Assembly (NCBI GenBank): GCA_907163375.1
Contig: CAJQUW010012959.1
Location: forward strand, 124,001 to 188,000
Origin: Prostheceraeus crozeri
Taxonomy: Eukaryota > Platyhelminthes > Polycladida > Euryleptidae
Reading direction: 5' to 3'
DNA length: 64,000 nucleotides
Shown here: positions 53,829 to 64,000 of the stretch, in pieces
Layout: each line of letters opens with the position of its first letter
Numbering within the stretch: position 1 is the stretch's first letter
The notes under the pieces: model-generated
The model's input: only the letters and a program-made list of their open reading frames with translations
What the model was told of the DNA's origin: nothing
The model's database searches: none
Translations under genes and position numbers: made by a program

Positions 53829-54683
53829 TAGGATTCAGATGGATGTCACTCACAAGCACAACGCACTATATTTCTCGTAGTGTGGGGACGTGAATCAATG
53901 AGCGAACGATGAGTAAACGGATGCCTTGTATTTTGACAGACCGCTGTTCTCATCACGCGCTCGATGACGTTAAAACATCGATGCTGTTGTTAGGTGATCT
54001 TCGTTAACTTCGAGAAGCAATGATATATTTAGAACAGAACTTGTTATTTGAATACTTGTTGCAATTAGTCGATTAAAATCATTGTGAAACGCTTGTTCTT
54101 GTTGCTTGTTACTTGTTGCACTTGTACTTGTTGCTTGTTGCTTGTTGAATTGTGGGACAGGCCACTGGAGGTGAGAACAAAAGAGCACAAGAAAAATGTT
54201 GAAAAAGCAAGTATTACTACTTCTAAGATAGCGAAACATTGTTGGGAAGAAGGTCATAGGATGGCGTGGCGGGAAGGGCGGATTTTAGCTGATGAGGGGC
54301 ATTGGTATAAGAGAAAGGTGAAGGAAGCGGTGTTATCTGAGAGGACGGCGAGTTTCAACAACAGGTGGGAGATTAGCCAGGCATGGAAAGGTCTTCTGGT
54401 GTGAGGGGCGGGTACGAGGGATCAGTTACTTCTGCAGGTGTGACTCCCTACTGTTAAGACTTGATGAAAAGATTCCCTTTCATATCATGTGCTAATTGAT
54501 TTGACATGCTTGGACAGTGATGTTTGAAAGTTAATTGACGATGTTTATATCTTGTCTTAAATGTGAAGAATAACACAATTGCCTGAAGATGCCTGTAAGA
54601 CGCAGGTGAAAGGCGTTGCAAAAACTGTTGGTTTTTTATTACGTGGTTTCTGTTCGGAAGCTTAGTGCTATTTTATTGACTAA

Positions 54684-54960
54684 TGTAACCATTGTTTTCG
54701 TAACTACAATGATTGCTTTAAAATCATTTACCGTGGAAACTCGGACTTTGAGATTAGTATTGTTGAATCTATAAAATTTTTTAGTTGCAATCCATTGCTT
54801 AACCGAACATTAGGTTATAATGGTAGCTCTTATTTCTTAAAGATATTTAACTAACATTACCTATTGTTTAATTGTTTATACGTAGTATTAAAACCTTTTC
54901 TTCGTTTCAGATTGTAACCACGTGACTTATTGTGAACACATATTGACTGAATAGATCTCC
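54684..54960 (+). pseudogene. Penelope-like element B, inverted 3' fragment
   Basis: Inverse copy of 26,245-26,515: the protein tail CNHCFRNYNDCFKIIYRG and LLNRTLGYNGSSYFLKIFN, then the same 3' tail to ACCACGTGACT. With 26,245-26,970 it brackets element A and the Harbinger. Confidence 0.75.
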
Positions 54961-55238
54961 ACCGTCTAAACATTCAATGATAAAGAAAAATTGCACATTT
55001 TTGAATCGCACTTGTGCGTGACATAATTTCTAATTAATTTCGTGAACCCTTGCTAATTTTCTTATCTGAAATGATGAAATCGGAAACTTCAAGCCTTGAT
55101 TCTATGAGAGATGCTGCGGGCAATCAAGGAGCTCGACTTGCAAAAAACTAGAAATAGGTCCGCCCACCTGTCCATTGTCTTTGTGTAGGCCTGTCTATAC
55201 TCGTCGCATCAGCTCATTCATAATGCTGTCTAAATGTA
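54961..55238. other. Right shoulder of the outer insertion, no gene seen
   Basis: Between Penelope fragment B and the MITE; no feature recognised. Confidence 0.4.
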
Positions 55239-55911
55239 CACTGTAAATTGCTCAATACCAATCACATACGAAGGATGCATATCAAAATATTTTTTTGGTA
55301 TATTTCTGTATTCTCTTGGTATATATTTGTATGCTTTTCGTATGTTATTTCAAATGTGGTATGGTTTACATACTAAAGCCATACCAGCACAATGTTAAAA
55401 GAAAGCATAAATCATTTCCTAAGTACGTTGATTTGAGGCCTTTTGTCAATAAATATCACACTAATGTTGCTACTGTTTTGTAAGTAGTGAGATAATGACA
55501 TTCAAGAGTCATACTTTAAATACCGAATTCGATTTTAATACACGTAAGTCTAAGGCACTTCATGAATAATCAATAAGATTTCAACCATCAGCAATTATGC
55601 ATTGTGTAATTTTGAAATTAAGCATATTATCAATCCTAAATAAAAACACATTATAATTCATGAACGCAAAAAATAGTATAAGTCAACAAGATTTCACTAA
55701 AGATATCGTTTAAATGAAATGATGTTTAACAACTTGGGTCATAAAGTAGAGTTAACTAAACGTCCTGTTAATGTTGCGGGACAAATAGCATCGACGACAT
55801 ATTCGTGGAGCATAAAATTTACAATAAATCTGATGTACGTACATATCACTGTATCAAACAAAAAATATTCACGACTGGTATTACCGAAAAAAGTTTTTTG
55901 ACAGTAGTATG

Positions 55912-55977
<66 letters not shown>

Positions 55978-56281
55978 TATGTGACTTAAAGCTTCACATA
56001 CCAAACACATACCAGAGGCATACGAGTAAGGATGAATTTGCATCGGTTCTCGTATATGAAACATACCAACAATTCGCATTTCAGTGTAAAACAACCAATC
56101 ACAGATAGAATAGTTCACATCGCTACATACCAATCACATAATAAAGTAAGTGAGATGTGGTATGAAAAACATACTAGATCTCTGTAGACATACCAGAATC
56201 TCGTATCAGATGTTAGTTTCAAATTGTATGTGATTTTGTTATATGTTTGTATGTAATTTTCGTATCCAGCGATTTACAGTG
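55239..56281. mobile_element. Tc1/mariner-type MITE with TA duplication
   Basis: 1,043 bp. Ends CACTGTAAATTGCT and its inverse (one mismatch), flanked by TA on both sides. The interior repeats GGTATG/CATACC strings in both orientations, suggesting long imperfect inverted arms. No transposase. A (TA)n run lies at 55,914-55,975. Confidence 0.75.
55914..55975. repeat. (TA)n microsatellite
   Basis: About 31 uninterrupted TA units inside the MITE. Confidence 0.95.
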
Positions 56282-56283
56282 TA

Positions 56284-57324
56284 CATATCTTCCTGCACCC
56301 CGCCTTGTATCCGAAAGTGAATTTCGTGTTGACCTACTCGATCCTGGGTCCTACCGGCACTTGTGCCCGGAGCCGGTTGCTCCTGAGTTAGCTATCAGCT
56401 ACATACGAAATTTTTAAGCGAATTCAACCGAAGCTATGGTATATTTTTTGCTTTTATTTAGCCAAAGATAGCATAAAGCGGAGTGAAGTAATGCGATGAC
56501 AATTATTGCAAACCTAATTCAATCTTCTAGAAGTGTAGGAACCACGCGTGGAGGAGCCAGTATACGTACATTCATTTCAAATGCATCCGTGTGGCACGTA
56601 TCACGCTAATCATCTCAGAATTGTAGCTTGGAGATTGACTGCCATATGCTCGCATGAAGATGGTTAATTGCAACCTAGGACCTGATGGACGGTGTCACCG
56701 CGCACACGTCATCAGCAACTTGGTTGATTATCCCTTAATTTTACATTGAATATTTTGTAGACCTCATTGCTGATATCCGCTGTCGATGATTCTAACTTAG
56801 TTGACATTTATCCCATTTACAATTATAAAATTACCTGTTTGCCAAGACGAGTAATCTGAATGACATACCAGTATTTGTACCGGTATTTACATTAAGGCAT
56901 TTGGAAACGCATTTGGTCGTTGACGCAATTAACCGAAACTATATCGTTGCATGCAGATGTCCCACGTAAGAGGGCCTTCCTCGAAATGACATCTCAGTAT
57001 TGGCATGCAAGGAAACAGTCGGAATAATTTAACAAATTGGCAGTAAAAATTTAGAAAGATACACAGCTCTTCAAGCTCGTCCGTCTAAGAAATTAGTAAT
57101 CTTTCCTTTATTAAACTGCATGAACGATAACTCTTGCTTTAACATCCTTCGTTTGTTCAGCTTTCTCCGCGGAGTTGTAATGAGAATGATGAAAAATGCA
57201 CCCAATTCATTTGTATTTTGTTTTCTGATGGAATTTGTCTGATTTCAGTCAACTTTCGGGGTGACTGGATAAAAATTTCGATTTTATGAAAGCGCTGCCA
57301 AATGTCGTTCGTTCAAACATAACC
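56284..57324. other. No gene seen
   Basis: Inside the right shoulder of the outer insertion; no open frame or repeat recognised. Confidence 0.45.
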
Positions 57325-57489
57325 GGTTTAACCCCGGAGTTTACACCGACGATGGAGTTAACTCCGGAGTTAACCCCAGAGTAACCTCCGGAGTTAACTC
57401 TGGAGTTTACTCCGGGGTTAACTCTGGGTTTGGGTAAACGGAGTAAACACTAACACCTACACTTACACCGGACATGAACTCAACTAATG
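57325..57489. repeat. Right satellite-like end of the outer insertion
   Basis: GGAGTTAACTCCGGAGTTAA units in both orientations, ending ACACTTACACCGGACATGAA; inverse of the left end at 25,549. Confidence 0.75.
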
Positions 57490-57800
57490 TTTGTTAAATT
57501 AGCAACATTAGCAACTCGATGACGTGCTATTACTTTCATGCTCAACCTCAAGAGAATCTTCTTAAGCGTGATCATGTCACATAGGCAACCTGTCACTTGC
57601 AGAACAAAATCACATAACCAAAGATAATGATTTCAATTAACTTTGAAAGATGTAAATGGGTCCACATCACTATTCAGATTCAAGAAATGAAACATGAATT
57701 TAGCAAATCATAAAACCATGCCGGTGAAAATTGAATTAAAAACTTGAAATTTCAGCCATGTAAGCACGAATAATATCGCGACTTTCCATGAAGACCTCCA
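57490..57800 (+). repeat. Right flank of the nested insertion, copy of 62.4-62.7 kb
   Basis: Matches the inverse of about 62,395-62,700 (TTACTTTCATGCTCAACCTC, AAAACTTGAAATTTCAGCCA, CATGAAGAC). Confidence 0.75.
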
Positions 57801-58189
57801 ATTCCTACTCTATGTTACAGCCATTGCCAAAGCGGAAGCATAGCCTACACGAGCTCGTATAAGCTCGCACAGCTTCATAAGCATATTTACTTTCTTCACC
57901 TACAATCTCTACATATTCAAATCTGGCGCCTTGATTTGGCTTTAAACATTGATTTGGTGCAATGTTAAAGGCTAAACTTTTAATTAAATAAATTTTCATT
58001 TTTGCACAGTAATTATATCATTAGCGGAATGAATAAACGAACAAAATAGCTAATTGAGTGGACAACTGGGTGAACTGAAAATGTCCCTCGTTCGATTGCA
58101 CACATAAGAACTATATTCGAAATCACTAATCGAATTTACGTAATTAAGAGCTTACTAGACGAGACTTGAATTTGAAAATGCATTTTACC

Positions 58190-58500
58190 TAATGGGACAT
58201 CACATCCCAAGTTTTGTCATCTCGGATCAGTCCCCGTACGTAGTCACCCATCATAACCCCTCGTAACGGCTCCCGAAGTACAGAAGATCTTGGTGGAATC
58301 GTTCCCATTCCTCTTCGGCGTGCTCAAGGTGAGTGTCAAGAATATGCACTTTTAAAGACATTCCGCGGCCCATGTTGCAGCAGTTTTCACAAGTGAACGA
58401 ACAAGGTCCGCATACTTTTGCGCTCTCTGATTTTCAAGAAATCTTTGACCACAGCTGCGAAACCTCTCCAAGCTCTCGTTTCTGTTTTTGCGAACTGTAG
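58190..58500 (-). pseudogene. Relic of a widespread ERFHQD-type repeat-borne protein
   Basis: On the minus strand, in changing frames: RAWRGFAAVVKDFL, LEHAEEEWERFHQDLLYF, GSRYEG and MMGDYVRGLIRDD. Order and motifs match an uncharacterised family with GERFHQDI and MMADYCW that is copied many times in invertebrate genomes. Several frame changes and a stop make it dead. What mobilised the family is not visible here. Confidence 0.5.
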
Positions 58501-58944
58501 TTTTATTAAGTTTTATATTGCCAATATAGATTTATGTATTTCATGTAAAGAGTCTGCTCAAGTCACTATCCAAATTAATAATGAGTCATTATTTGACCTG
58601 TAAATTATGTGGGCCCATGTAGCCTAATTTGTCAAATTAAAATTGCAGAGTGAAAAATTCAAAATCAAGAATAAGTCAGTTCAAGCGATGTTGATAAATA
58701 ATTGATTGATGAATCTAAATAGCGGCAATTACTTGATTGCTTCCATCAAATTGCAATTAATTTTTGATAACCACTGCATTGGATATTAGTCAATGTCATC
58801 ACAGACAGCCGTATGAACAGGTATGAGGAAAGGGTCATCTGCTGACGCATTTTCCAATGTGAATTGCAACCATTTTCCACTCATAAAATTGCATGTTTCA
58901 TCGATAGGAATGAATTTTGAGTCGTATGTACAGCAAATTTCACA

Positions 58945-59727
58945 TCAGATTAAAAACGGATCCTTTCTCGCCTCGCATAGAGCGTAAAATGCGTCACCGC
59001 ATGTAATGTCATTCAACAAAAACCAGTAGGCACGGGAGTAAGTTATCTGCAGACATTTTTCTGAAAGAGACGATGGTTGATGTGTACCGAATCCAACCCT
59101 GTACGTAGCTGGAGTGTTATCAGTTAAAGTGATCAACCGACCACTTGGGTTTTTCCATCCAAACCATATCTTATATCCCCAGGACATTGCCCAAGAAACG
59201 TAATATTGATTGGGAAGTTGATAAATCAAGTTTGTGATGTATGTGAATTCTGATTTGCTTTGAGGGATCCATAAGTACATGCCCAATCGTCCACACATGG
59301 TATTCATCTGTGTCCATGAGCCGGGACTCCGTGTTAACGCATAAACGGAAGTTCCGTAATGCCACACTTCTGTTGTCCATGTACCTTGTGTGAGAATCTT
59401 GGTGTGCTTCTGCCTGATGCCTGCCAATTCAGAACTAGTCTTGGGTTTACAAACGCATGCCATTGTCTGACATTTCTTTTTAGTGTGAAAATAAGACATA
59501 CATGAAGCGTCCTGGCTGCAAATAACAGCGCATTTTAATCGTGACACCACGGTGTTGTAAGCTTGTAAATTACAGGAAGAACATGCCACTTTTCCAACAT
59601 ATTGAATGTAATTTGGATCCACTCTTGAATATCGAGTAACCGTTGGAATTTCCTTACCTTCAATTTCTGAGCTATGGATAAGAAAAGCAAATACTGTCTG
59701 TAGAACAAGAAGACGTCGCCTAGGCAT
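58945..59727 (-). CDS. Secreted apple/PAN-like plus C-type lectin-like protein
   Basis: The frame opens at 59,775, but the Met at 59,727 is chosen because MPRRRLLVLQTVFAFLIHSS is a standard signal peptide (about 260 residues result). Residues about 45-95 are a Cys-rich apple/PAN-like module (ACSSCNLQAYN ... CAVICSQDASCMSYF ... CVCKP). From about 120 to the end lies a C-type lectin-like domain: TSVYALTRSPGSW, MCGRLGMYLW, KIWFGWKNPSG, KCLQITYS, WFLLNDITCGDAFYALCE. The calcium-site EPN/QPD triplet is not seen, so sugar binding is uncertain. Single exon, intact; likely a secreted recognition or adhesion protein. A dead paralogue is at 2.4-3.1 kb. Confidence 0.8.
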   Translation of the reverse strand: MPRRRLLVLQTVFAFLIHSSEIEGKEIPTVTRYSRVDPNYIQYVGKVACSSCNLQAYNTVVSRLKCAVICSQDASCMSYFHTKKKCQTMACVCKPKTSSELAGIRQKHTKILTQGTWTTEVWHYGTSVYALTRSPGSWTQMNTMCGRLGMYLWIPQSKSEFTYITNLIYQLPNQYYVSWAMSWGYKIWFGWKNPSGRLITLTDNTPATYRVGFGTHQPSSLSEKCLQITYSRAYWFLLNDITCGDAFYALCEARKDPFLI

Positions 59728-60142
59728 TGTCAAAACATGAGAAAGTGTGTACTGACATGAAGATATACTTCTCAATTTTCAACCGAAACGCACATTGGAA
59801 AATGAATCTGCCAATACAGAATCAACGTTTGTAATTAGCGATATGTCAGCCATTTTTTTTCCATTAATCTCAAATTCGATTCATCATTCACTAATTTCAA
59901 GTTGATCTTCTTATCTCTCAAAATTTGACCGGAAATATTAAGTATTTTCTCTCCACAGAGCGATTACAAGCAATCAACATTTTTTTTGTCAGCCAAACGA
60001 TCGGTGGCAATGAAGTTTATTTTTTCGGAATATTATGAACACGAGAAGTAATAATAATTTGCTGCGTCCAAATTTGTTTCAGTGAACGTTTAGAGATAAC
60101 CACGTGACAAACAGCCATTTTTCTACACAAGAAAAAGAAATA

Positions 60143-61798
60143 CAGTCCGTTTCATAAAAAGTGGATCATACTAAAATTTGACAAAATAAAACATAAGTAT
60201 GATACAGAAAGCATTTTTCATGTTATTTCATATCCCTAATATATCGAAATGTCCTTATATAATCTGATAAGCTATGATACAGTAACGGTTCTTAAGAAGC
60301 TAATATTTTGTGGCCCTACCTTTATTGTCAATGACATTACCAATTTGTCTAGGCATTGATTCGATGATATCGTTGATTTTTGACTGATCTAACTTTCTCC
60401 ACTCTCTTTTTAACAGTGACGTAAGTTGTGATACGCCATCTGTAGGTAGCAGTGAACGACGAACGTTACGTTTTAGAATACTCCATACATTTTCTATGGG
60501 ATTCAGATCAGGAGAACGAGCTGGCCAAGATAATGTCCTAAGCCCTAATTGAGACTTGCATAAGTTGACTCTACTACTCCTGTGACACGTAGCATTATCA
60601 TCCATAAATGACCAAGTCGATGGATCACCAAGTTGATCTGTCATTTGGCCAATGTTCATTCGTAAAACATTCACATAGCGTTCAGAATTCATGGTTCCTT
60701 GCTGTATGTGAAGTTCAGAGCGGCCATTGGTCCAAATGCCAGCCCAAATCAGTAGAGTCGCACCACCTTGTACCCGGAGACGATGTAAATGTCTCGGAAT
60801 TTCCTGATCAGATCTTATCCATAATCTCAATCGACCATCACTATCCTTCAGACAGACTGATGCCTCATCAGACCAGACAACCCGATCCCATTGATTTCGT
60901 CAGTGACAATGACTCATTGCCCATCTGAGACGTCTTTTTGTATGCTGATCTGATAATTCGATCTGAGAGGGCCTCTTACAGCTCTTGAAATTCGACTCAA
61001 TAAGTCTTCTACGAATAGTGGACTTAGAAATAGACGAGATTAGTGCAACCATCTCAGTTAACGAGAGACTTGGACCAACTTTAACAAATCTCAAAATTAG
61101 GCGGTCTCTACGTTTGGATGTTTTGCGTGGACGGCCAGAGCCCTCTTTACGACAGAGTCGAAAATCATCATTATGCCATCGATGCACATTTGTGTAAGGG
61201 ACATTTAGTCGCTTGATTGTAGCTCGCAAAGAAAACCCTAGTTCTAGCAAGGCTGACACTTTGCCTTTTGTGAATGCGATCTCGTTATTTTTCATTTGTG
61301 CTTTGTATTGTTTTCAACCGGTAAGAGATACATTTCTAGCTGAAAGCAATCAGGAGTGCTGCCAACACCACCGCAACGAAGTCAGGAAGCTATGGAACAT
61401 GAAGTCCAGTTAATCACATGTAGCAGTTACATTATTGTTGATGAATAATGGTGCTATACTGGCTCTGATTGACCGATTTTCTTTATTTTTGTTTTGCTTG
61501 ATAGCTTTTGGCTTGCAGAACAACATAATACATAACAAAGGAAACAAATGTAATTTTATAAGAGTGAGGTATGATTTTGTGTAACATTGCTAAATGAAGA
61601 TCAAATTATCTACTACTTTTTTATCTATAACAGGAAAACAACTCAATATTCATGCTTGAAATTTCCAACAATGATATTAGTAAGCACAATTGACATATCT
61701 TCCAAATTTCAGAGAAATTCGTTCAAGTTTGGCGGAGTTAGACAAAGTTGAACTTAAGGCGATGTTTAAGGGTGATCCATTTTTTATGAAACAATCTG
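60143..61798. mobile_element. Tc1-type transposon, nearly intact
   Basis: 1,656 bp. Ends CAGTCCGTTTCATAAAAAG and inverse of CAGATTGTTTCATAAAAAAT, flanked by TA on both sides (60,141-60,142 and 61,799-61,800). Carries one minus-strand transposase. The right subterminal region (61,300-61,798) is non-coding. Confidence 0.88.
60300..61295 (-). pseudogene. Tc1-type DD34E transposase with one in-frame stop
   Basis: Starts MKNNEIAFTKGKVSALLELG. The N-terminal paired-type helix-turn-helix domain runs to about residue 110 (SGRPRKTSKRRDR is the AT-hook-like linker). Catalytic residues: Asp in WDRVVWSDEAS, Asp in SFMDDNATCH, and Glu in SPDLNPIENVW with 34 residues between the last two. The end is DNKGRATKY. 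The only visible break is a TGA after MSHCH at about 60,900. Length (about 331 codons) is normal for the family, so the copy is young. Confidence 0.88.
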
Positions 61799-61800
61799 TA

Positions 61801-62394
61801 ATTTTCTGGTGAAAGATAGATCTCTATGGAGCTCCCTGTGAGAGTTTCACTGAAATAGATAAAATGAGTCATGTTTTTCATCTTTTTTCAAAAAGACCTA
61901 ATATTCAATTCAAGCATTTACTTTATAGCATTTATTTACAAATGTTGATAAGTAACCTTATATTATACCATCTATCAGTTAATCATGCTATGAGGCCAAT
62001 CAATGAATGTCACATTTCAACAATGAAGCATTAAACATAGAATGAGGAGATGGACCCATGGAACAAATATTAATTTTGAAACAAACAAAGTCGCAAGCAT
62101 AGAGTAGGGACATATATACAGAGTGTCGACTCAAAAAAGTATCTGTATACAGTGAACATTTTTATATCAAAAGATTCAGTTTTTTGCGGAGATTGCGTTC
62201 CCGTGGTCAAAAAATTTATTTGAGCACTTTTGAAAAAAATCAAAATTTGTCAATTTATATACTACCGAGATGACTCTCATATATAAGTAGTATGAAACAA
62301 GTTGGATATCAAAAGAAATGAATATTTGATAACAAGCATTCTCACTAAGCGGAAATTAAGCTGATTGTCAAGGGAATTTCATGAACGGCATTAT
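61801..62394. other. No gene seen
   Basis: AT-rich intergenic DNA. Confidence 0.5.
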
Positions 62395-62830
62395 GATGGA
62401 AGTCTTCATGAAAAAGTCGAGATCTTATTGTGTTTTCTTGGCTGAAATTTCAAGTTTTTAATTCAATTTTCACTGGCATGATTTCATGATTCACTAGATT
62501 CATGTTTCATTTCTAGAATCTGAATAGTGATGTATGTGGAACCATTTGCATCTTACAAAGTTAAATGAAGTCATTGTCTTTGATTATGTGATTTTGCTAC
62601 GTCAGTGGTAGGCTGCCTGTGAGATGATCACGCTTAAGAAAATACTCTTGAGGTTGAGCATGAAAGTAATAGGAACCCATCGAATTGCTAATTTAGCAAG
62701 CACTACCTCTCCAAGGCTGTCATGAGAATCTGTGAAATACCATCATTCCTTCTGCATTACAATCATGATCACTCAATTCCGTGGCATTTCCTTCAAAACT
62801 GCAAAAATTTGCATATCTATGGTCGCATGC
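62395..62830 (-). repeat. Uninterrupted copy of the nested insertion's target
   Basis: Read on the minus strand it joins the counterparts of 25,435-25,548 and 57,490-57,800 without the 32 kb between them (junction GGAGAGGTAGTGCTTGC). It serves as an empty-site copy. Confidence 0.75.
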
Positions 62831-63614
62831 TTATTGCCAAAATATGGACAAGCAGTGACATAATAACAATAGACGAGATAGGAAAGTGATCTGACATATC
62901 AACTCAAAAATCTAACATATCAGTTTTAATATATTTTGGCAGCAAGGGGAAATTGTATTGCATGAGGGAGAATTAATTAATTGCATATTTGCAATTGAAT
63001 TACAATTATTTTGCACCGTTTGAATAGATTAACTTTTCAATAATTATTCCACTCTGGCGTATTAGGCTACATACGTCTACACAATCATTTTGACCAATCA
63101 CATAATGGCTAATTGACAATTTGGACTGTGGTTTGTGTAGATCCTCTACATGAAATACATATGACTATTTTCTTATTTGGATGTGAATATTGCCAAATAT
63201 TATTACAGACCTAGGTTCGTGCGTCATAATTAAAGTGATAATCAGTTATTAAAGCAAGTCAATGAATAATAACACAGACCTAAATAATCGAAGATAAAGT
63301 AGAGTTTTAAAAATGATCATTGAAGTACCATTAAAGACATATAAGCGGATTTAAGGGGGCTACCGTGCTCAGGCCCCCCTTCGGTATGAAATTAATGGTG
63401 TAAATATTATTTGTACGAGTTCTTCAGATAGCGCTGTAATTAATTTCTATCAAGATCTTTTACCGGATGACAGTGAAGAGCAGAATGAGAGCTGTTTTGA
63501 GAGCAGAATTTGATGGTTCGCTTACGAAATGGTCAACAACTGATATCAGCGTACGTCCATGTAACGACATCGATTCAATGATTTAAACTGATTAAAATTT
63601 TTATCCTAACATAT
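62831..63614. other. No gene seen
   Basis: AT-rich; a short GC-rich string (GGGGGCTACCGTGCTCAGGC) lies at about 63,354. Confidence 0.5.
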
Positions 63615-63839
63615 TTGTCATTTTTTTTAAAAAATATTTGCGACAATACCAGTATCAACAGCGACGCCGGAAAGAACGTTTTGTATGATGAAGTATTTGA
63701 AAACTATCTACGCAATAAGATATCACCACAGCAACGTTTAACAGGTCTGGCACTATTGTACTGTTACGATGACATTCGCACCAATGTGGACTCTTTAATT
63801 GATGAATTCAAACATAAAGATATACTTCTGAAGTTTTAA
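63615..63839 (+). pseudogene. C-terminal scrap of a ZMYM1-like hAT transposase
   Basis: LRNKISPQQRLTGLALLYCYDD then VDSLIDEFKHKDILLKF resembles the last residues of ZMYM1/DUF4371-type hAT proteins (usual form QERLNGLALLSIH ... EVVDEFA). The upstream part is missing or beyond recognition. Confidence 0.5.
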
Positions 63840-64000
63840 AATCTTTTTGATGTCATACTGAATAAGGACCTTCACTTAGTGCTTGATCTCTGAATTGATT
63901 GAGCCGGGACTCATTGGGTGGATGGATTTTAATGAAATATCCTATGAAAGAAAAATTTCATCTTAAGTAAGCTTATGAATTAAAAAATGGAATAGATATT

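Larger units (their letters stand above)
27760..54164. mobile_element. PIF/Harbinger DNA transposon, enlarged by three insertions
   Basis: Ends: TGGCCTGTCCCACAAT and its exact inverse, continuing with CAACAAG repeats. A 3-bp duplication CTG flanks it (27,757-27,759 and 54,165-54,167), as expected for Harbinger. Without the hAT, element 2 and Penelope-palindrome insertions it would be about 2.9 kb, a normal autonomous size. It carries both usual genes: a DDE nuclease (plus strand) and a Myb/SANT-like protein (minus strand). The nuclease is cut twice by insertions. Confidence 0.9.
26975..54683 (+). mobile_element. Penelope-like element A, split by the Harbinger insertion
   Basis: The left part (to 27,759) encodes the end of a reverse transcriptase with the catalytic RYVDDCLDVV and the beginning of a GIY-YIG domain (YSIPCSDCDKVYIGETKRGL). 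The right part (54,168-54,404) carries the rest of that domain (RTKEHKKNVEKAS, IAKHCWEEGH, LSERTASFNNRWE). The two meet at the duplicated CTG, so the Harbinger element landed inside the nuclease coding region. The N-terminal reverse transcriptase is missing (5' truncation). A 3' tail with TGAAGATGCC and AGGCGTTGC lies near 54,590. The family differs from copy B. Confidence 0.8.
25549..57489. mobile_element. 32-kb composite insertion with satellite-like inverted ends
   Basis: Starts TTGAGTTCATGTCCGGTG and ends with its inverse CACCGGACATGAACTCAA. The uninterrupted sister sequence at 62.4-62.83 kb joins the two flanks directly, so the whole block is an insertion. Layers inside, from the outside in: Penelope sequence, a PIF/Harbinger element, then a hAT element, virus-like element 2 and a Penelope palindrome, and a piggyBac inside element 2. 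A Tc1-type MITE sits in the right shoulder. The target duplication of the outermost layer is not clear. Confidence 0.7.

Noticed and set aside
54580-54620. TGAAGATGCC...AGGCGTTGC in the Penelope A tail as a hammerhead
   Set aside because: It has CTGAAGA rather than the required CTGATGA, so the conserved core is not met.
55914-55975. (TA)n run as a promoter or origin
   Set aside because: Simple microsatellite inside a MITE, with no gene nearby.

Overview
The window is animal nuclear DNA, most likely from a marine invertebrate; the phylum cannot be fixed from this sequence. The reasons are AT-leaning DNA, spliced genes with GT-AG introns, a secreted apple/PAN-plus-C-type-lectin gene of the kind expanded in marine invertebrates, and a crowd of animal transposon families (Crypton, hAT, PIF/Harbinger, piggyBac, Tc1, Penelope, an RNase H-bearing LINE, and Polinton-like elements). 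Only one gene looks like an intact host gene: the lectin at 58.9-59.7 kb on the minus strand. A decayed relative of it lies at 2.4-3.1 kb.

Layout. 0-3.7 kb: end of a Crypton-type recombinase, a hAT relic and the lectin pseudogene. 3.75-19.4 kb: virus-like element 1, a Polinton-like fossil with a protein-primed family B DNA polymerase on the plus strand and a minus-strand block of small genes that includes a DEDDh-type exonuclease-like protein and two families of paralogues. 19.6-24.6 kb: a hAT MITE, fold-back repeats, a LINE 3' end and a broken Crypton-type recombinase. 25.5-57.5 kb: a 32-kb nest of insertions. 57.5-64 kb: a repeat that preserves the unoccupied form of the nest's target, the lectin gene, a nearly intact Tc1 element and a hAT tail.

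The nest can be read in order because almost every layer keeps its target-site duplication. An outer element with satellite-like inverted ends (25,549-57,489) holds Penelope-like sequence. The Penelope reading frame is split by a PIF/Harbinger element (27,760-54,164, duplication CTG). The Harbinger transposase gene is in turn split by a hAT element (28,431-30,929, duplication CGACATGG) and by virus-like element 2 (31,366-51,290, duplication TCATGT). The Harbinger element also holds a Penelope palindrome (52,024-53,087). Element 2 carries a piggyBac element (37,969-40,271, duplication TTAT) in its left arm.

Element 2 is the most striking object. It is a 19.9-kb inverted repeat with two near-identical 8.5-9 kb arms around a 142-bp spacer. 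Each arm carries the same end, promoters and genes, and it shares its end and first gene with element 1. It looks like a head-to-head dimer of one end of a Polinton-like genome, such as fold-back replication of a linear protein-primed DNA might give. Elements 1 and 2 share a gene plan: TATA box, short leader, GTGAGT donor, leader intron with repeated TGCTATCAA boxes, and a 3' module with a perfect CATATC-TTCG-GATATG hairpin that occurs behind two unrelated genes. No integrase, packaging ATPase, protease or capsid gene was recognised in either element.
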